Source: Holtiella tumoricola (GTDB lineage: Bacteria > Bacillota > Clostridia > Lachnospirales > Cellulosilyticaceae). From it: a stretch of 45,737 bases of DNA. The DNA is taken from the NCBI RefSeq assembly GCF_027857615.1, contig NZ_JAQIFT010000021.1:1-45737 (forward strand), written 5' to 3'. Shown in pieces: positions 34,055 to 43,230 of the stretch; positions within the stretch are counted from its first letter, which is position 1, and the number at the start of each line of letters is the position of its first letter. The position numbers and the translations under genes were made by a program. Below the pieces are notes generated by a model. That model was not told where the DNA came from. It worked only from the letters and a program-made list of their open reading frames with translations, and made no database searches.

Positions 34055-34100
34055 AGTGTGACATCTGTCATACTCGATTGTCAATTTATTTTGTTATACT
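34055..34100 (+). promoter_or_regulatory. Crp/Fnr site and class II promoter of the DMT gene
   Basis: An inverted repeat with arms AGTGTGACA and TGTCATACT (34055-34074, TGACA/TGTCA core) is centred at 34064.5. The -10 TATACT lies at 34095-34100 with no good -35. The operator centre is about 42 bp before the predicted start site (about 34107), the position used by Crp/Fnr activators at class II promoters. Confidence 0.6.
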
Positions 34101-34118
34101 CGGCGAGGAGGTGATTAA

Positions 34119-35003
34119 ATGTATACTTTTTTATCCTTATTTGTGGGAATGATTATTGCTATTATGGTAGCCATTAATGGTGAATTGACTGCTTACTACG
34201 GTATGTTTATGGCAGCTATCATCATTCATATTGTAGGTTCACTCTTTGCTTATCTAACGATGAAACTTACAAAACAAAACTTACAGCTTAATCAAAGGAT
34301 TCCACTTTGGTTTTATCTAGGAGGTGCTTTAGGCGTTGTGACCACTTTTTGTAACAACTTTGCCTTTGGAAAGATTAGTTTAACCAGTATTATCGCGATT
34401 GGCTTACTGGGTCAAACCCTTACCTCACTACTCATTGATTCCTTTGGATTGTTTGGCATGAAGAAGTACCCTTTTCAAAAATATACACTTATAGGACTAA
34501 GCTTAGCACTACTGGGTATGATTATGATGCTAGATTCCTCTACCACAAGTGGATTGCTTGCAGTGCTTCTTTCCTTTATTGCTGGTCTATCTATTGTTGC
34601 ATCTCGTACCTGCAATGCTAGACTTGCTGATCGTATTGGGATCTTACCAAGTTCTTTAGTCAATCATTTAGTAGGGCTACCTCTATGCATTGTGCTCTTT
34701 CTAGCCTTAGATACCAGTAAGCTCTCTAGCCTTGTCCCTTTTACACATAGGCCTTGGATCTATCTTGGTGGCGTACTCGGCGTTGCTACAGTACTCTTAT
34801 TTAACCTTTTGGTCCCTAAAGTTGCCGCGCTTCCTTTAACCATTCTCTCCTTTATCGGTCAAATTTTTACGAGCATGGTGCTGGATTTAGTCTTATTACA
34901 TACCTATGACGCTACTACTTTTGTAGCTAGTTTAGTGATTGCTTTAGGAATCGCAATCAATATGTTTCTCACTTTATTTCTATCTACTAAACAAAAAAAT
35001 TAG
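34119..35003 (+). CDS. YdcZ/DUF606-type DMT transporter
   Basis: This 294-residue membrane protein has about ten hydrophobic helices in two repeats of the DUF606/YdcZ type (MYTFLSLFVGMIIAIMVAINGELTAYYG; second copy from about residue 150, SFIAGLSIVASRTCNARLADRIG). It likely exports small metabolites. It starts after AGGAGGTGAT and is controlled with the divergent Crp/Fnr gene (inference from the shared intergenic region). Confidence 0.88.
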   Translation: MYTFLSLFVGMIIAIMVAINGELTAYYGMFMAAIIIHIVGSLFAYLTMKLTKQNLQLNQRIPLWFYLGGALGVVTTFCNNFAFGKISLTSIIAIGLLGQTLTSLLIDSFGLFGMKKYPFQKYTLIGLSLALLGMIMMLDSSTTSGLLAVLLSFIAGLSIVASRTCNARLADRIGILPSSLVNHLVGLPLCIVLFLALDTSKLSSLVPFTHRPWIYLGGVLGVATVLLFNLLVPKVAALPLTILSFIGQIFTSMVLDLVLLHTYDATTFVASLVIALGIAINMFLTLFLSTKQKN

Positions 35004-35067
35004 CGATTTTTAATATCAAGTATCTTCTATTATATTAGGCATGGCAAAAAAGTTTTGTATAAACAGA

Positions 35068-35096
35068 TTGAACTTTAAAGATAAGTTCGATAAAAT
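35068..35096 (+). promoter_or_regulatory. Promoter of the acyltransferase-DUF6320 operon
   Basis: TTGAAC (35068-35073), a 17-bp spacer and TAAAAT (35091-35096) lie 54 bp before the ATG at 35150. Confidence 0.6.
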
Positions 35097-35149
35097 AAGT
35101 AAATAGTAGCTTATACTTGGATAAATAGTTTTAAAATAGGAGATCACTC

Positions 35150-36436
35150 ATGAAACGTACTAAAAGCCAATCATGGAAGCGACTAGATAATGCAGCCAAA
35201 ATTTTCCCACCTAATAGTAATCGACACGATACAAAAGTCTTTCGCTTTTCATGTGGTTTAAAAGAGACAATTAATGCGGATGCGCTACAAATAGCTTTAG
35301 ATAAAACTATTGTGGACTTCCCGCTCTATACATCTATTATTAGGAAAGGTCTTTTTTGGTATTACTTTGAGACGACACATCTAAAACCAGAAGTCAAACC
35401 TGAAAGTAAACTGCCTTGCAGTGTTATCTATGATGAAAATATAAAGTCTCTTCTTTTCGAAGTCACTTATTACAAAAATCGTATTAATCTAGAAATCTAT
35501 CACGCTCTAACAGATGGTGCTGGTGCCTTACAGTTTTTGCGTACTTTGGTACTACACTACCTAGTTATACAACACCAAGAAGATTTTGCAGGTCATTTAC
35601 CTAGCATTGATTACGATGCTTCACAAACCCAAAGAGAAGCAGATAGCTTTAAAAAATATTTTGATACAGGAGAAATCCTAAAAAAGAAGCCCATCAAAAA
35701 AGCTTACAAAATACATGGGGAAAAGCATGAAGGCTATAAACTACAAGTGATTAATGGGTCAGCTTCTGTTAAAGATGTCTTAAGAGAAGCTCACAAGTAT
35801 AACACCACTCTAACCATCTTCTTATGTAGTATCCTTATTTGTGCCATAGGAAAAGAAATGTCCATAAGAGATAGGAAATACCCTATTGTACTTTCAGTCC
35901 CTGTCAATCTCCGCACTTATTTCCAATCTGCTTCAGCTAGAAACTTCTTTAGTGTTATTAATATCTCACATTCTTTTAAAGATGACGAAATGAGTCTAGC
36001 CCAAGTCATCCAACATTTAAATGAGATGTTTAAACAGGAATTAACGACGGAACATCTTCAAGCAAGACTGAACAAACTCGTTTCCCTAGAACGTAATTAT
36101 GCAACACGGGTTGTTCCATTATTTCTAAAAAAACCTACATTGCGTATTGCCCATCGTTTAACGAATAAAGAAATTACAAGTGTCCTTTCTAATATTGGCC
36201 AGGTGCGTATGCCCAAAGAGGTAGAAGACTATATTGATTCCTTCGATGTATGCGTCAGTACGAACAATATACAAGTTTGTGTATGCTCCTATAAGGATAA
36301 ACTCTCTATGAGCTTTACTTCTCCTTTTATAAGTACAGAAGTACAAAAAAACTTCTTTAGAGAACTGATTGCTATGGGCATTGACGTTACAATAGCCACC
36401 AATATAGGAAATGAAGCAAAGGATCAAGAAGGGTGA
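35150..36436 (+). CDS. Acyltransferase of the condensation/AATase fold
   Basis: This 428-residue cytosolic protein has the HxxxDG motif as YHALTDGAGALQFL (about residue 121), typical of the chloramphenicol-acetyltransferase-like superfamily (PapA, alcohol acetyltransferase, condensation domains). The second half has VLSVPVNLRTYF and NIGQVRMP. It should transfer an acyl group from CoA or a carrier protein; acceptor unknown. The next gene, a DUF6320 membrane protein, is 6 bp downstream, so they form one operon. Confidence 0.82.
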   Translation: MKRTKSQSWKRLDNAAKIFPPNSNRHDTKVFRFSCGLKETINADALQIALDKTIVDFPLYTSIIRKGLFWYYFETTHLKPEVKPESKLPCSVIYDENIKSLLFEVTYYKNRINLEIYHALTDGAGALQFLRTLVLHYLVIQHQEDFAGHLPSIDYDASQTQREADSFKKYFDTGEILKKKPIKKAYKIHGEKHEGYKLQVINGSASVKDVLREAHKYNTTLTIFLCSILICAIGKEMSIRDRKYPIVLSVPVNLRTYFQSASARNFFSVINISHSFKDDEMSLAQVIQHLNEMFKQELTTEHLQARLNKLVSLERNYATRVVPLFLKKPTLRIAHRLTNKEITSVLSNIGQVRMPKEVEDYIDSFDVCVSTNNIQVCVCSYKDKLSMSFTSPFISTEVQKNFFRELIAMGIDVTIATNIGNEAKDQEG

Positions 36437-36442
36437 TAATCT

Positions 36443-37108
36443 ATGAAGTATTGTGAAAAGTGCAAGGCAAATGTAGTCGGAACCGCTACCTACTGCCCTT
36501 TATGCCAAAACAAATTAGTGATAACAGAGATTAAAGATGATGAGATTTTTCCAGTTTTACCACCCACTAAGGATAGGTACTCTCTTCTTTTTAAAGTATT
36601 AACCTTTTTCTCTTTGGCAGTCTCTATTCTTTCTATAACAATAAATTTTCTTCAGCCACGAGAAGGTTGGTGGTCCATTCTAGTGGTTGGAACCCTAGGA
36701 TGTGTCTGGTTAAGTGTGGTCGTTGCCATCATCAAGCATCGCAACATCTTGAAATACCTATTATATCAAATTCTCATTATCCTTCTCTTTACCATTTTTG
36801 TAGACTACCGTATAGGTTGGTATGGCTGGTCCATTACGTATGTCTTACCTATTATCTTTACAGGCGCTATGATTGTTATGTATAGCTTATCGAAGATTTT
36901 AAAGCTAGAAACAGGAGATTATATGATTTATCTCTTGTTAGATGCCCTGTTTGGGATTATTCCCATTATTTTTATTGGCTCAGACATTGTACAAACTGAT
37001 ATTCCTTCTATGATTTGCATCATTGCAAGTATTGTGTCTGTTACAGCTTTGATCGTCTTTGAAGGACGCAATATGTATCATGAATTAAAGAGAAGATTAC
37101 ATGTCTAA
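36443..37108 (+). CDS. DUF6320-type membrane protein with zinc ribbon
   Basis: This 221-residue protein has an N-terminal zinc ribbon (CEKCKANVVGTATYCPLCQNKL) and six membrane helices (about 45-215). The layout matches DUF6320 proteins found beside acyltransferases in gut clostridia. Its 3' end and adjoining hairpin are duplicated at 45179-45296, where the copy is internally deleted. Confidence 0.82.
   Translation: MKYCEKCKANVVGTATYCPLCQNKLVITEIKDDEIFPVLPPTKDRYSLLFKVLTFFSLAVSILSITINFLQPREGWWSILVVGTLGCVWLSVVVAIIKHRNILKYLLYQILIILLFTIFVDYRIGWYGWSITYVLPIIFTGAMIVMYSLSKILKLETGDYMIYLLLDALFGIIPIIFIGSDIVQTDIPSMICIIASIVSVTALIVFEGRNMYHELKRRLHV
36806..36845 (+). repeat. Source of the 40-bp duplicated segment
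   Basis: This 40-bp internal part of the DUF6320 gene is identical to 45179-45218. Homology continues upstream with several mismatches. Confidence 0.85.
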
Positions 37109-37184
37109 AGTATAACAAAAGACCTACTTAAATGCCTATTGCTAGACAAATAAGTAGGTCTTTATCTGTTATAAAACCTTTACC
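37101..37184. repeat. Duplicated 3' end of the DUF6320 gene (left copy)
   Basis: An 84-bp segment (end of the gene plus hairpin) matches 45213-45296 with one mismatch. It forms the left border of the two-component/VTC island. Confidence 0.85.
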
Positions 37185-37212
37185 GTCCCATACGACCTAA
37201 GTCCTATGCGAC
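37118..37212. repeat. Dispersed hairpin-family element (copy 2)
   Basis: The hairpin at 37118-37163 is followed by the degraded palindrome at 37185-37212 (two substitutions against copy 1). It terminates the DUF6320 gene. Confidence 0.8.
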
Positions 37213-37259
37213 ATAGTAATATTATTTATATTTACTTACTGTATAAAATGAGTACAATT

Positions 37260-38684
37260 TTAATTCATCTCATAACTTACAAATAGGTCCTCTTCAGCCC
37301 CCATAGCATTAACATCTAAATCGCCGCTATCAATAAGACTTTGTAACTTTTCTTTCTGCCCTTGTTTTGTTGATGGAATTTTACCATCTAACTGTCCCTG
37401 AATACTCTGTGCACGTAATTTACAAAATCTTTTTAAGGTATCTACAGCTGTATCAAATTGTTCAACAGAATACCATGCAGAAGGATCCTTTTTAACATAA
37501 TCCCTGATGAGATTGTATATACGATTAATCTGTTCTTCAAATCGACCTGAATCAAAATAGGAAGATAAGAATTCCTTGTATTCTTTGTGATACTTATTTC
37601 GTATTCCATCTTCATTCATTAACATTGTCCACATAGGTCTTTTTTCATCTTCTGTAGCAAGTGGTGTATCCATTGGGTAGTTAACTAACATCGTGGCATC
37701 GTTACCATTAAACATAGAAAATGCCAGATTATAATCCCATGGCAACATAGAAAGTTTACCCTTTTTTTCATAAAGCCCATAATTATGTGGTGCATATCCT
37801 GTGTAGCTATCACTATTTAAAACAAAATTATGTGCTACAAAATAGCGTACAACTGCATCGATATCTACATAAGAATCTAGTTCCTTGCCTTCTGATAATT
37901 TTTTCAGTGCTTCTACCATACGTTTTTTCGCATCATCATCAGTTTTTGTTTGGTTATTATTAAATATATCAATATAGCTATCAAATGAATCATCAATATA
38001 TGAAAGGTCTGCCCCTTTATACGATTGCATATCTATACTTCCTAGCTCACCTAATCCCTCTCCATCTTCAAACATAAATCTGCCTTCATCCTCCGGCTTA
38101 TATAATGCGCCATAATCCATGCCAAAATTGCGCTGTAAGAAGGATTCATCTAAATCTTCCACTGCAAGATATAACCCATGAATTTTGCCATTAATTGACA
38201 GTTCTACATAACTACTCAAAGGGGCTGCAACCCCTACTTCCTTCATCATAGCGTAGGAAATATAATCCTTCATATAAGTTGCATCTACATGAAGGTTTTG
38301 AAGATTTAATTTATCTAAACCTCCATAAGTTTGTTCTTTGTTAAATTTATCAAAGATGATTTTAAAACTATATCGATCAGAACCAGAAAAGCCTACTTGT
38401 TCAAGAGATAAATTACCTTTAGTCGCAAATGACACAGAATCCATTGTATTTCCGTCAATCGTAACCGATACCTCATACTTGGTTTTTTGACCGGGCGTTT
38501 CTAGTAATTCCGCCCAATCTTTATCTGAGATGGTCACATCCATTTTATGAACAAAACTGTCATCAAATAAACCATTATAAACTGACTTGTTCTGTTCTTC
38601 TTCCGTGTTTCTATTACTGGTGCAACCAACAACACTATAAATTAAACTCATACACACCATTGTGACAATACATATTTTTTTCAT
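37260..38684 (-). CDS. CotH-kinase-family lipoprotein
   Basis: This 474-residue protein has a lipobox at VVGC21. The CotH domain (about 50-400) includes LNLQNLHVDATYMKDYISYAMMKEVGVAAPLSSYVELSINGKIHGLYLAVEDLDE and LPWDYNLAFS, whose acidic residues match the metal/ATP site of CotH, an atypical protein kinase first studied in B. subtilis spore coat. Unlike B. subtilis CotH it is exported and lipid-anchored. It is preceded by an island-type response-regulator box (38730-38746). The likely substrate is a surface or coat protein (inference). Confidence 0.9.
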   Translation of the reverse strand: MKKICIVTMVCMSLIYSVVGCTSNRNTEEEQNKSVYNGLFDDSFVHKMDVTISDKDWAELLETPGQKTKYEVSVTIDGNTMDSVSFATKGNLSLEQVGFSGSDRYSFKIIFDKFNKEQTYGGLDKLNLQNLHVDATYMKDYISYAMMKEVGVAAPLSSYVELSINGKIHGLYLAVEDLDESFLQRNFGMDYGALYKPEDEGRFMFEDGEGLGELGSIDMQSYKGADLSYIDDSFDSYIDIFNNNQTKTDDDAKKRMVEALKKLSEGKELDSYVDIDAVVRYFVAHNFVLNSDSYTGYAPHNYGLYEKKGKLSMLPWDYNLAFSMFNGNDATMLVNYPMDTPLATEDEKRPMWTMLMNEDGIRNKYHKEYKEFLSSYFDSGRFEEQINRIYNLIRDYVKKDPSAWYSVEQFDTAVDTLKRFCKLRAQSIQGQLDGKIPSTKQGQKEKLQSLIDSGDLDVNAMGAEEDLFVSYEMN

Positions 38685-38713
38685 ATTACAATTTCCTTTC
38701 TTTTTCTACTACT

Positions 38714-38746
38714 AGTCTATCAAAGGTAAGGTTACGAAAAGGTTAA
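38714..38746 (-). promoter_or_regulatory. Island regulator box and promoter of cotH
   Basis: On the minus strand TTAACC-TTTTC-GTAACC (38746-38730) is followed after 10 bp by TAGACT (38719-38714). This has the same spacing as the other four island boxes. Confidence 0.7.
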
Positions 38747-38753
38747 GATGCCT

Positions 38754-39593
38754 TTACATCGTAACATCAAATAGGATGATTTCTGGTATATTAAAAAAAC
38801 GAAATGGAACTTTTGTATTACCTATTCCAGAACTCACATAAAACAATGTATTTTTTTCATTGTTTAATCTATAACTTCCCTTTAGATAATCCTCACACAT
38901 ATTTGTTTTAATAATTGGTCCTATAAATGGAAGATAAACTTGTCCTCCATGGCTATGCCCTGCAAATGCTATATCAATAGGATATTTTTCAAATTTGTTC
39001 ATTACATCTGGTTCATGCATAAGTAACAAATTGATATTATTAGAATCTATTCCATCTAGTAATTCTTTTTGCTCTAAACCAATATCCCAATTATTCACTC
39101 CATAGACCATAATGTTATGATCCTTATAGGAAAATTTAATTGATTCATTCCTAAGTACTTTAAAACCTGCCTGGTTCATACTTAGGACAAAATATTCCTC
39201 TCCTTTTTGAAAATCACGATTCCCCATGATTGCAATTTTTCCTATTTTAGCTTCTATCTTACTTAATGCCTTAATCACGGCGTCTGGATTTTCATATTCG
39301 CTCATAACATCAAATAAATCTCCCGTAAATACAACTAAATCTGGTGATTGTTCATTGATTTTTTCCACAACTTTTTTAAATTGTTCTAAGGAGAAATACT
39401 TGCCCAAATGAGTATCCGAAAACTGAACAATTCGAAGGACATCTTGCCCCGTTGCTTCTAAAGGCACTGAGATATTTTTATTTATTATTAAGTGTCTTTC
39501 AAAATATGTAGCATAAAGGGTTATAAATGTAACAATCGCTATTATTATGAAAGTGATTTGCTTTTTATATTTATTTGCTTTTATATTCATCAT
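38754..39593 (-). CDS. YkuE-type metallophosphoesterase, membrane anchored
   Basis: This 279-residue protein has an N-terminal membrane helix (about 10-30) and the five metallophosphoesterase motifs: QFSDTHLG, FTGDLFD, MGNRDF, HEP and AGHSHGGQ. The active site faces outward. The family cleaves phosphoesters such as lipid or cell-wall phosphate. It is the last gene of the amidase-VTC-DUF4956-phosphoesterase operon. Confidence 0.9.
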   Translation of the reverse strand: MMNIKANKYKKQITFIIIAIVTFITLYATYFERHLIINKNISVPLEATGQDVLRIVQFSDTHLGKYFSLEQFKKVVEKINEQSPDLVVFTGDLFDVMSEYENPDAVIKALSKIEAKIGKIAIMGNRDFQKGEEYFVLSMNQAGFKVLRNESIKFSYKDHNIMVYGVNNWDIGLEQKELLDGIDSNNINLLLMHEPDVMNKFEKYPIDIAFAGHSHGGQVYLPFIGPIIKTNMCEDYLKGSYRLNNEKNTLFYVSSGIGNTKVPFRFFNIPEIILFDVTM

Positions 39594-39609
39594 GCCTCTT
39601 TCCTAATCT

Positions 39610-40293
39610 TTATAATTCATCTACTCCAGTCAATGGTCTTCCACACATAACTGTTAAATTTCCGTTTCTACATCTTATGGCATCAATAAATTCCTTTTGT
39701 GATTGCTCTTCTTTAAGAGCAATACTATATTCTAATTCGTACATACTCCCCATATTGGTAGTCTTTACACGATTTAGAATATACGCCTTTGTATATTGTT
39801 CAAATATATCATCAAAAATTTGCGTATAGTCTATATTTTCTGGTATAGTAATCTTCAAACTACATGTTGTGTTTTTAGCCATTCCAAAATTTGATTTACT
39901 TAGAACTACCATTCCGACTGATATGAATAGTGTTATCATACAAGCATACGTAATAAATCCCATACCCGTTGCTAATCCTACTACCATAGCAAAAAATATT
40001 GTACTAATTTCTCTTGAGCTTCCCGGTAAAGAACGGAATCGCACCAAACTAAACGCTCCCATTACTGCTACACTTGTTCCTAGGTTGCCATTAACCAACA
40101 TGATTACCGACTGTACTAGTGCTGGTAGTAATACAATTGTAACTACAAAGTTCTTATTATATTTTCCTTGCAACATATATGCACCTGCGATAACAAAACC
40201 TAATAGAGCAGATATCACCGTACAGAATAAGGCTGTCTGAATTGATACTGTTCCTACACCATCTAACAAATTTATTACACTACTAAACATCAT
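39610..40293 (-). CDS. DUF4956 membrane protein
   Basis: This 227-residue protein has four membrane helices (about 15-135) followed by a cytoplasmic alpha/beta domain. The family signature FSLVRFRSLPGSSREISTIFFAM is present. DUF4956 is often encoded beside VTC-domain proteins, as here (overlap of 4 bp), but its role is unknown; a channel or scaffold for the polymerase is plausible (inference). Confidence 0.9.
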   Translation of the reverse strand: MMFSSVINLLDGVGTVSIQTALFCTVISALLGFVIAGAYMLQGKYNKNFVVTIVLLPALVQSVIMLVNGNLGTSVAVMGAFSLVRFRSLPGSSREISTIFFAMVVGLATGMGFITYACMITLFISVGMVVLSKSNFGMAKNTTCSLKITIPENIDYTQIFDDIFEQYTKAYILNRVKTTNMGSMYELEYSIALKEEQSQKEFIDAIRCRNGNLTVMCGRPLTGVDEL

Positions 40294-41006
40294 TTTTTCT
40301 CCATCCTATTTTTATCTTCTATTTTTCTCTTATAAAAGTTTCCATACTTTGAAAATGATACTGGATATAGTTGAAATTCTGAAAGAATTTTAACTAACCA
40401 CATAGGATATGCACCTGCCATCTTGATCTCCATCAACACCTCTTCATTTTCAAATAATAAATCACCATCATCTCCTTTGGCCAAATCCAAATTAAATGCT
40501 CTGCTACGAATATTTTGATCAAATGTAATCCGAATACTCTCATCATTTTTTCCAGCCATTGCAAATCGATCATATGCTATATACATCTTTTTTACAGGCT
40601 TATAATATTGAATCAAGTAATCAATTTCTCTTAATATCTGACTTTCAAATTGTGGCTTTATTCCATACTCTAAATAATTTCTTGCTTCTTGCATTGTTAA
40701 AGATACTCTTCTTTTATATACAATTCCATTGACCTTTTTCTTAATCTCAATGAAGATATAATCGTGCTCACTTGGTATCCCATAGCTTCTTAGACGAAGT
40801 TTTTCTTTATAAATTGGCTTATTCAGTGACCTTTGTATCAAATCATAATTTTTTGTATCATAATAAACGTTACATATTTTGATTAAGCCATATCCATCTA
40901 CTTTCATATAATCTTTTATCCTATCTTGAAAAGATTCAAACGTATCTCTGCTTAGCACATATTTTTTCTCATATCTTTGAAATATTTGGTTAGCATTTTT
41001 TTGCAT
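40290..41006 (-). CDS. VTC (polyphosphate polymerase) domain protein
   Basis: This protein has 238 residues from the ATG at 41006, chosen because AAGGTGAT lies upstream; the longer frame to 41030 has poorer spacing. It has RYEKKYVL, the YYDT strand, KLRLRSYG, FIEIKKKVNG, YKRRVSL and EVLMEIKMAG, the basic tunnel residues of VTC4-type polymerases. In yeast the domain makes polyphosphate from ATP. It is a stand-alone catalytic domain; membrane functions may be supplied by DUF4956. It overlaps the DUF4956 start by 4 bp. Confidence 0.9.
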   Translation of the reverse strand: MQKNANQIFQRYEKKYVLSRDTFESFQDRIKDYMKVDGYGLIKICNVYYDTKNYDLIQRSLNKPIYKEKLRLRSYGIPSEHDYIFIEIKKKVNGIVYKRRVSLTMQEARNYLEYGIKPQFESQILREIDYLIQYYKPVKKMYIAYDRFAMAGKNDESIRITFDQNIRSRAFNLDLAKGDDGDLLFENEEVLMEIKMAGAYPMWLVKILSEFQLYPVSFSKYGNFYKRKIEDKNRMEKK

Positions 41007-41045
41007 GCTTATCACCTTCCCCTCCCTCATATCCTCTTTCTTGTT

Positions 41046-41705
41046 TTAGATAGGCTCAGATTGAAAATACAGATTGATACCTTCTACGATTCCCTCCGCT
41101 ATTTCTTCCTGATAACGATCTGAACTTAATAAAGACCGTTCGTAATCACTTGTTATAAATCCACATTCCACTAAAACAGAAGGGGCATGAGTATTTCTTG
41201 TCACATACAGAGAGGTATAATCTTTGATGCCTCTATTTTTTGCTCCCGTAGCTAAAGAGGTTTGTTCTTGTATAAATTGTGCAAATTGCTTACTCGCTGA
41301 TTTTCCACTTTCAAACCATGTTTCAATTCCATGTGTTACATTATCTTCTATTGCATTTTGGTGAATGGATACAAATAACTGGGCATTGCTCTCATTACTC
41401 AACTTCACCCTTTGCTCCAAGCTTACTTCCTCATCCTGCTCTCTTGTCATAACAACATCGTATCCTTGTTGGCTGAGTTTATACTTCACTTTATGTGCAA
41501 TTTGTAAATTAATATGTTTCTCTAAAGCTTCGTCTACTATTGCTCCTACATCTCTTCCACCGTGTCCAGGATCAATGACTATTAACTTCTTCATTGTTGG
41601 CTTCTGAGCATACACTTGATTAGGATTTTTCACTTCTATATTTAATAGACCCATTACCCCCATTAATATTAAACCTATGTAAATAAAACTACTTTTTTTC
41701 CTCAT
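41046..41705 (-). CDS. N-acetylmuramoyl-L-alanine amidase (Amidase_3)
   Basis: This 219-residue exported zinc amidase has an N-terminal membrane segment/signal (about 7-32). The domain begins KLIVIDPGHGGRDVGAI, has the zinc Glu in EKHINLQIAHKV, the second His in VSIHQNAIEDNVTHGIETWF, and ends ECGFITSDYERSLL. It cuts peptidoglycan between MurNAc and L-Ala. It resembles CwlD-type enzymes in size. It is the first gene of the VTC operon. Confidence 0.93.
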   Translation of the reverse strand: MRKKSSFIYIGLILMGVMGLLNIEVKNPNQVYAQKPTMKKLIVIDPGHGGRDVGAIVDEALEKHINLQIAHKVKYKLSQQGYDVVMTREQDEEVSLEQRVKLSNESNAQLFVSIHQNAIEDNVTHGIETWFESGKSASKQFAQFIQEQTSLATGAKNRGIKDYTSLYVTRNTHAPSVLVECGFITSDYERSLLSSDRYQEEIAEGIVEGINLYFQSEPI

Positions 41706-41777
41706 TATTTTTATATCTCCTTCATTTAAAACTTCTCACGTATGTATGAGTTGATAATCACTTCAATTACATTACTT

Positions 41778-41810
41778 ATTATAGGGAATTAAAGGTTAAC
41801 ATAAGGTAAA
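41778..41810 (-). promoter_or_regulatory. Island regulator box and promoter of the amidase-VTC operon
   Basis: TTTACC-TTATG-TTAACC (41810-41794 on the minus strand), 10 bp, then a consensus TATAAT (41783-41778). It drives amidase, VTC, DUF4956 and phosphoesterase. Confidence 0.8.
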
Positions 41811-41884
41811 TGTACTGGAACTTTAACACCTATTTTGTCATAAAAAATAAAGATAGGCTTATTTATTTAGTCTTAATGAAACAT

Positions 41885-41926
41885 AAAAAAGTTGTCGATT
41901 ATAAGATGCAACCGACAACTTTTTTG
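41885..41926. terminator. Terminator after the HExxH lipoprotein gene
   Basis: AAAAAAGTTGTCG/CGACAACTTTTTT arms with a 14-nt loop. It lies 120 bp downstream of the lipoprotein stop. The rest of 41706-42045 holds only the amidase promoter; the intervening sequence shows nothing else. Confidence 0.75.
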
Positions 41927-42045
41927 TATTTTATATTGAATACTTTAGACATATCCTATACTTGGTACTTCTACAAGTTCATCTTGACTACATGAACCAC
42001 TTTCTAGTGACTGTAACCACATTAATTTCATTGCATTCCTGCCGT

Positions 42046-43092
42046 CTATTGGCCTGTATACTCGTAATTTGCCAATACATCCAAAATACCCTGAATAATC
42101 TCTGGGTTTTTATACTTTCTACCATCCATACCATGGACCACCGCTGACGTAAAGTTATCAGCAATACCTTCCTCTGTAGTAATCACATAATTACTGTTTT
42201 CACCGAACACCTCCCAGAAGTTTGACACCTGATCGATAGTATAATACTTATCTGGATTGTCATATGGCACAATTCCTGTGGATAAATTGTCAAATAAGTT
42301 CTGTCCCTCCTTATATGGGTTCTTTAAAAGTGTAACAACTACCGCCTTCGTCGGTTTGCCCTCTATGTTAAACATGGCATAACTGTCGAATTTCTCTACG
42401 TCCGGGTTAGATCCAAGTATAGCGCGTAGTTCGGGTGTAAAATCTGGCTCATCAGCAATGGTAAAATCTAATACACTATAAATCGCTTGTCTAAAATCAG
42501 CATCGTTTCGACTTAACACATGGAACAACTCATGAACAATCAACCCATCAAGGAGCCCTGGTATATCTTTCATAAACTCTAAGTTGCTACCCTCTAAATA
42601 AATTTGATTTTTGTGGGTATAGGCGACTGCACCAAATTCATCTCCCATCTTACTTTTTACAAACACAATCTCTGCACTTAACGGATAATCAAAACCAATT
42701 TCTTTGAATCGTGTCTGTATTCTGGCTAGTGAGTCCTCTAGTACCTGCTTCTCCTCTTCAGTAAAGTCTTCCCCCTGGTTTTGAGCCAGTGCTTTAAATT
42801 CTTCCAACGTTGCACCGCTCTTTCCAGTACGATAATCTAAATCATTTTGTGTCAAGTTGTCAAAATAATCGGTATTTGCCATACGTAGTTCAATTCCCTC
42901 TGCTGCATCTGCATATCGGTGAGGAATGATGATTTCAACTGTATCCATTTCCTGATTTACATTCTCACTTGTCAAAGGATTAGCATTATTTTGTTCTTTA
43001 TTCGTTACATTTCCTGTACATCCTATCATTGTTCCCATCAGTACAAGCCCAATACTCATAAGGGCAATCAATTTTTGTATAATTTTTTTCAT
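42046..43092 (-). CDS. Lipoprotein with HExxH metallopeptidase motif
   Basis: This 348-residue lipoprotein (MIGC25) has HELFH at 187-191 in LLDGLIVHELFHVLSRNDADF, a zinc-protease-type motif with a nearby acidic residue as a possible third ligand. Family not recognised otherwise. It is located on the outer surface. Two tandem island boxes lie upstream (43158-43190 and 43198-43230), the strongest regulation in the island. Confidence 0.8.
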   Translation of the reverse strand: MKKIIQKLIALMSIGLVLMGTMIGCTGNVTNKEQNNANPLTSENVNQEMDTVEIIIPHRYADAAEGIELRMANTDYFDNLTQNDLDYRTGKSGATLEEFKALAQNQGEDFTEEEKQVLEDSLARIQTRFKEIGFDYPLSAEIVFVKSKMGDEFGAVAYTHKNQIYLEGSNLEFMKDIPGLLDGLIVHELFHVLSRNDADFRQAIYSVLDFTIADEPDFTPELRAILGSNPDVEKFDSYAMFNIEGKPTKAVVVTLLKNPYKEGQNLFDNLSTGIVPYDNPDKYYTIDQVSNFWEVFGENSNYVITTEEGIADNFTSAVVHGMDGRKYKNPEIIQGILDVLANYEYTGQ

Positions 43093-43157
43093 TACTCTAC
43101 TCCTTAATTCTTTTTATTACTTTTTGAAAGCCGACCTTTTGTCTTCTTCAATTTCAT

Positions 43158-43190
43158 ATTTTACCTTCCCATAGGTTAAGAAAAGGTAAA
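43158..43190 (-). promoter_or_regulatory. Island regulator box and promoter P2 of the metallopeptidase lipoprotein
   Basis: TTTACC-TTTTC-TTAACC (43190-43174 on the minus strand), 10 bp, TAAAAT (43163-43158). Confidence 0.75.
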
Positions 43191-43197
43191 CAAAAAT

Positions 43198-43230
43198 ATT
43201 ATAGTAAAGTAAAGGTTAAAGAAAGGTTAT
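43198..43230 (-). promoter_or_regulatory. Island regulator box and promoter P1 of the metallopeptidase lipoprotein
   Basis: ATAACC-TTTCT-TTAACC (43230-43214 on the minus strand), 10 bp, TATAAT (43203-43198). The box overlaps the stop codon of the sensor kinase gene. Confidence 0.75.
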
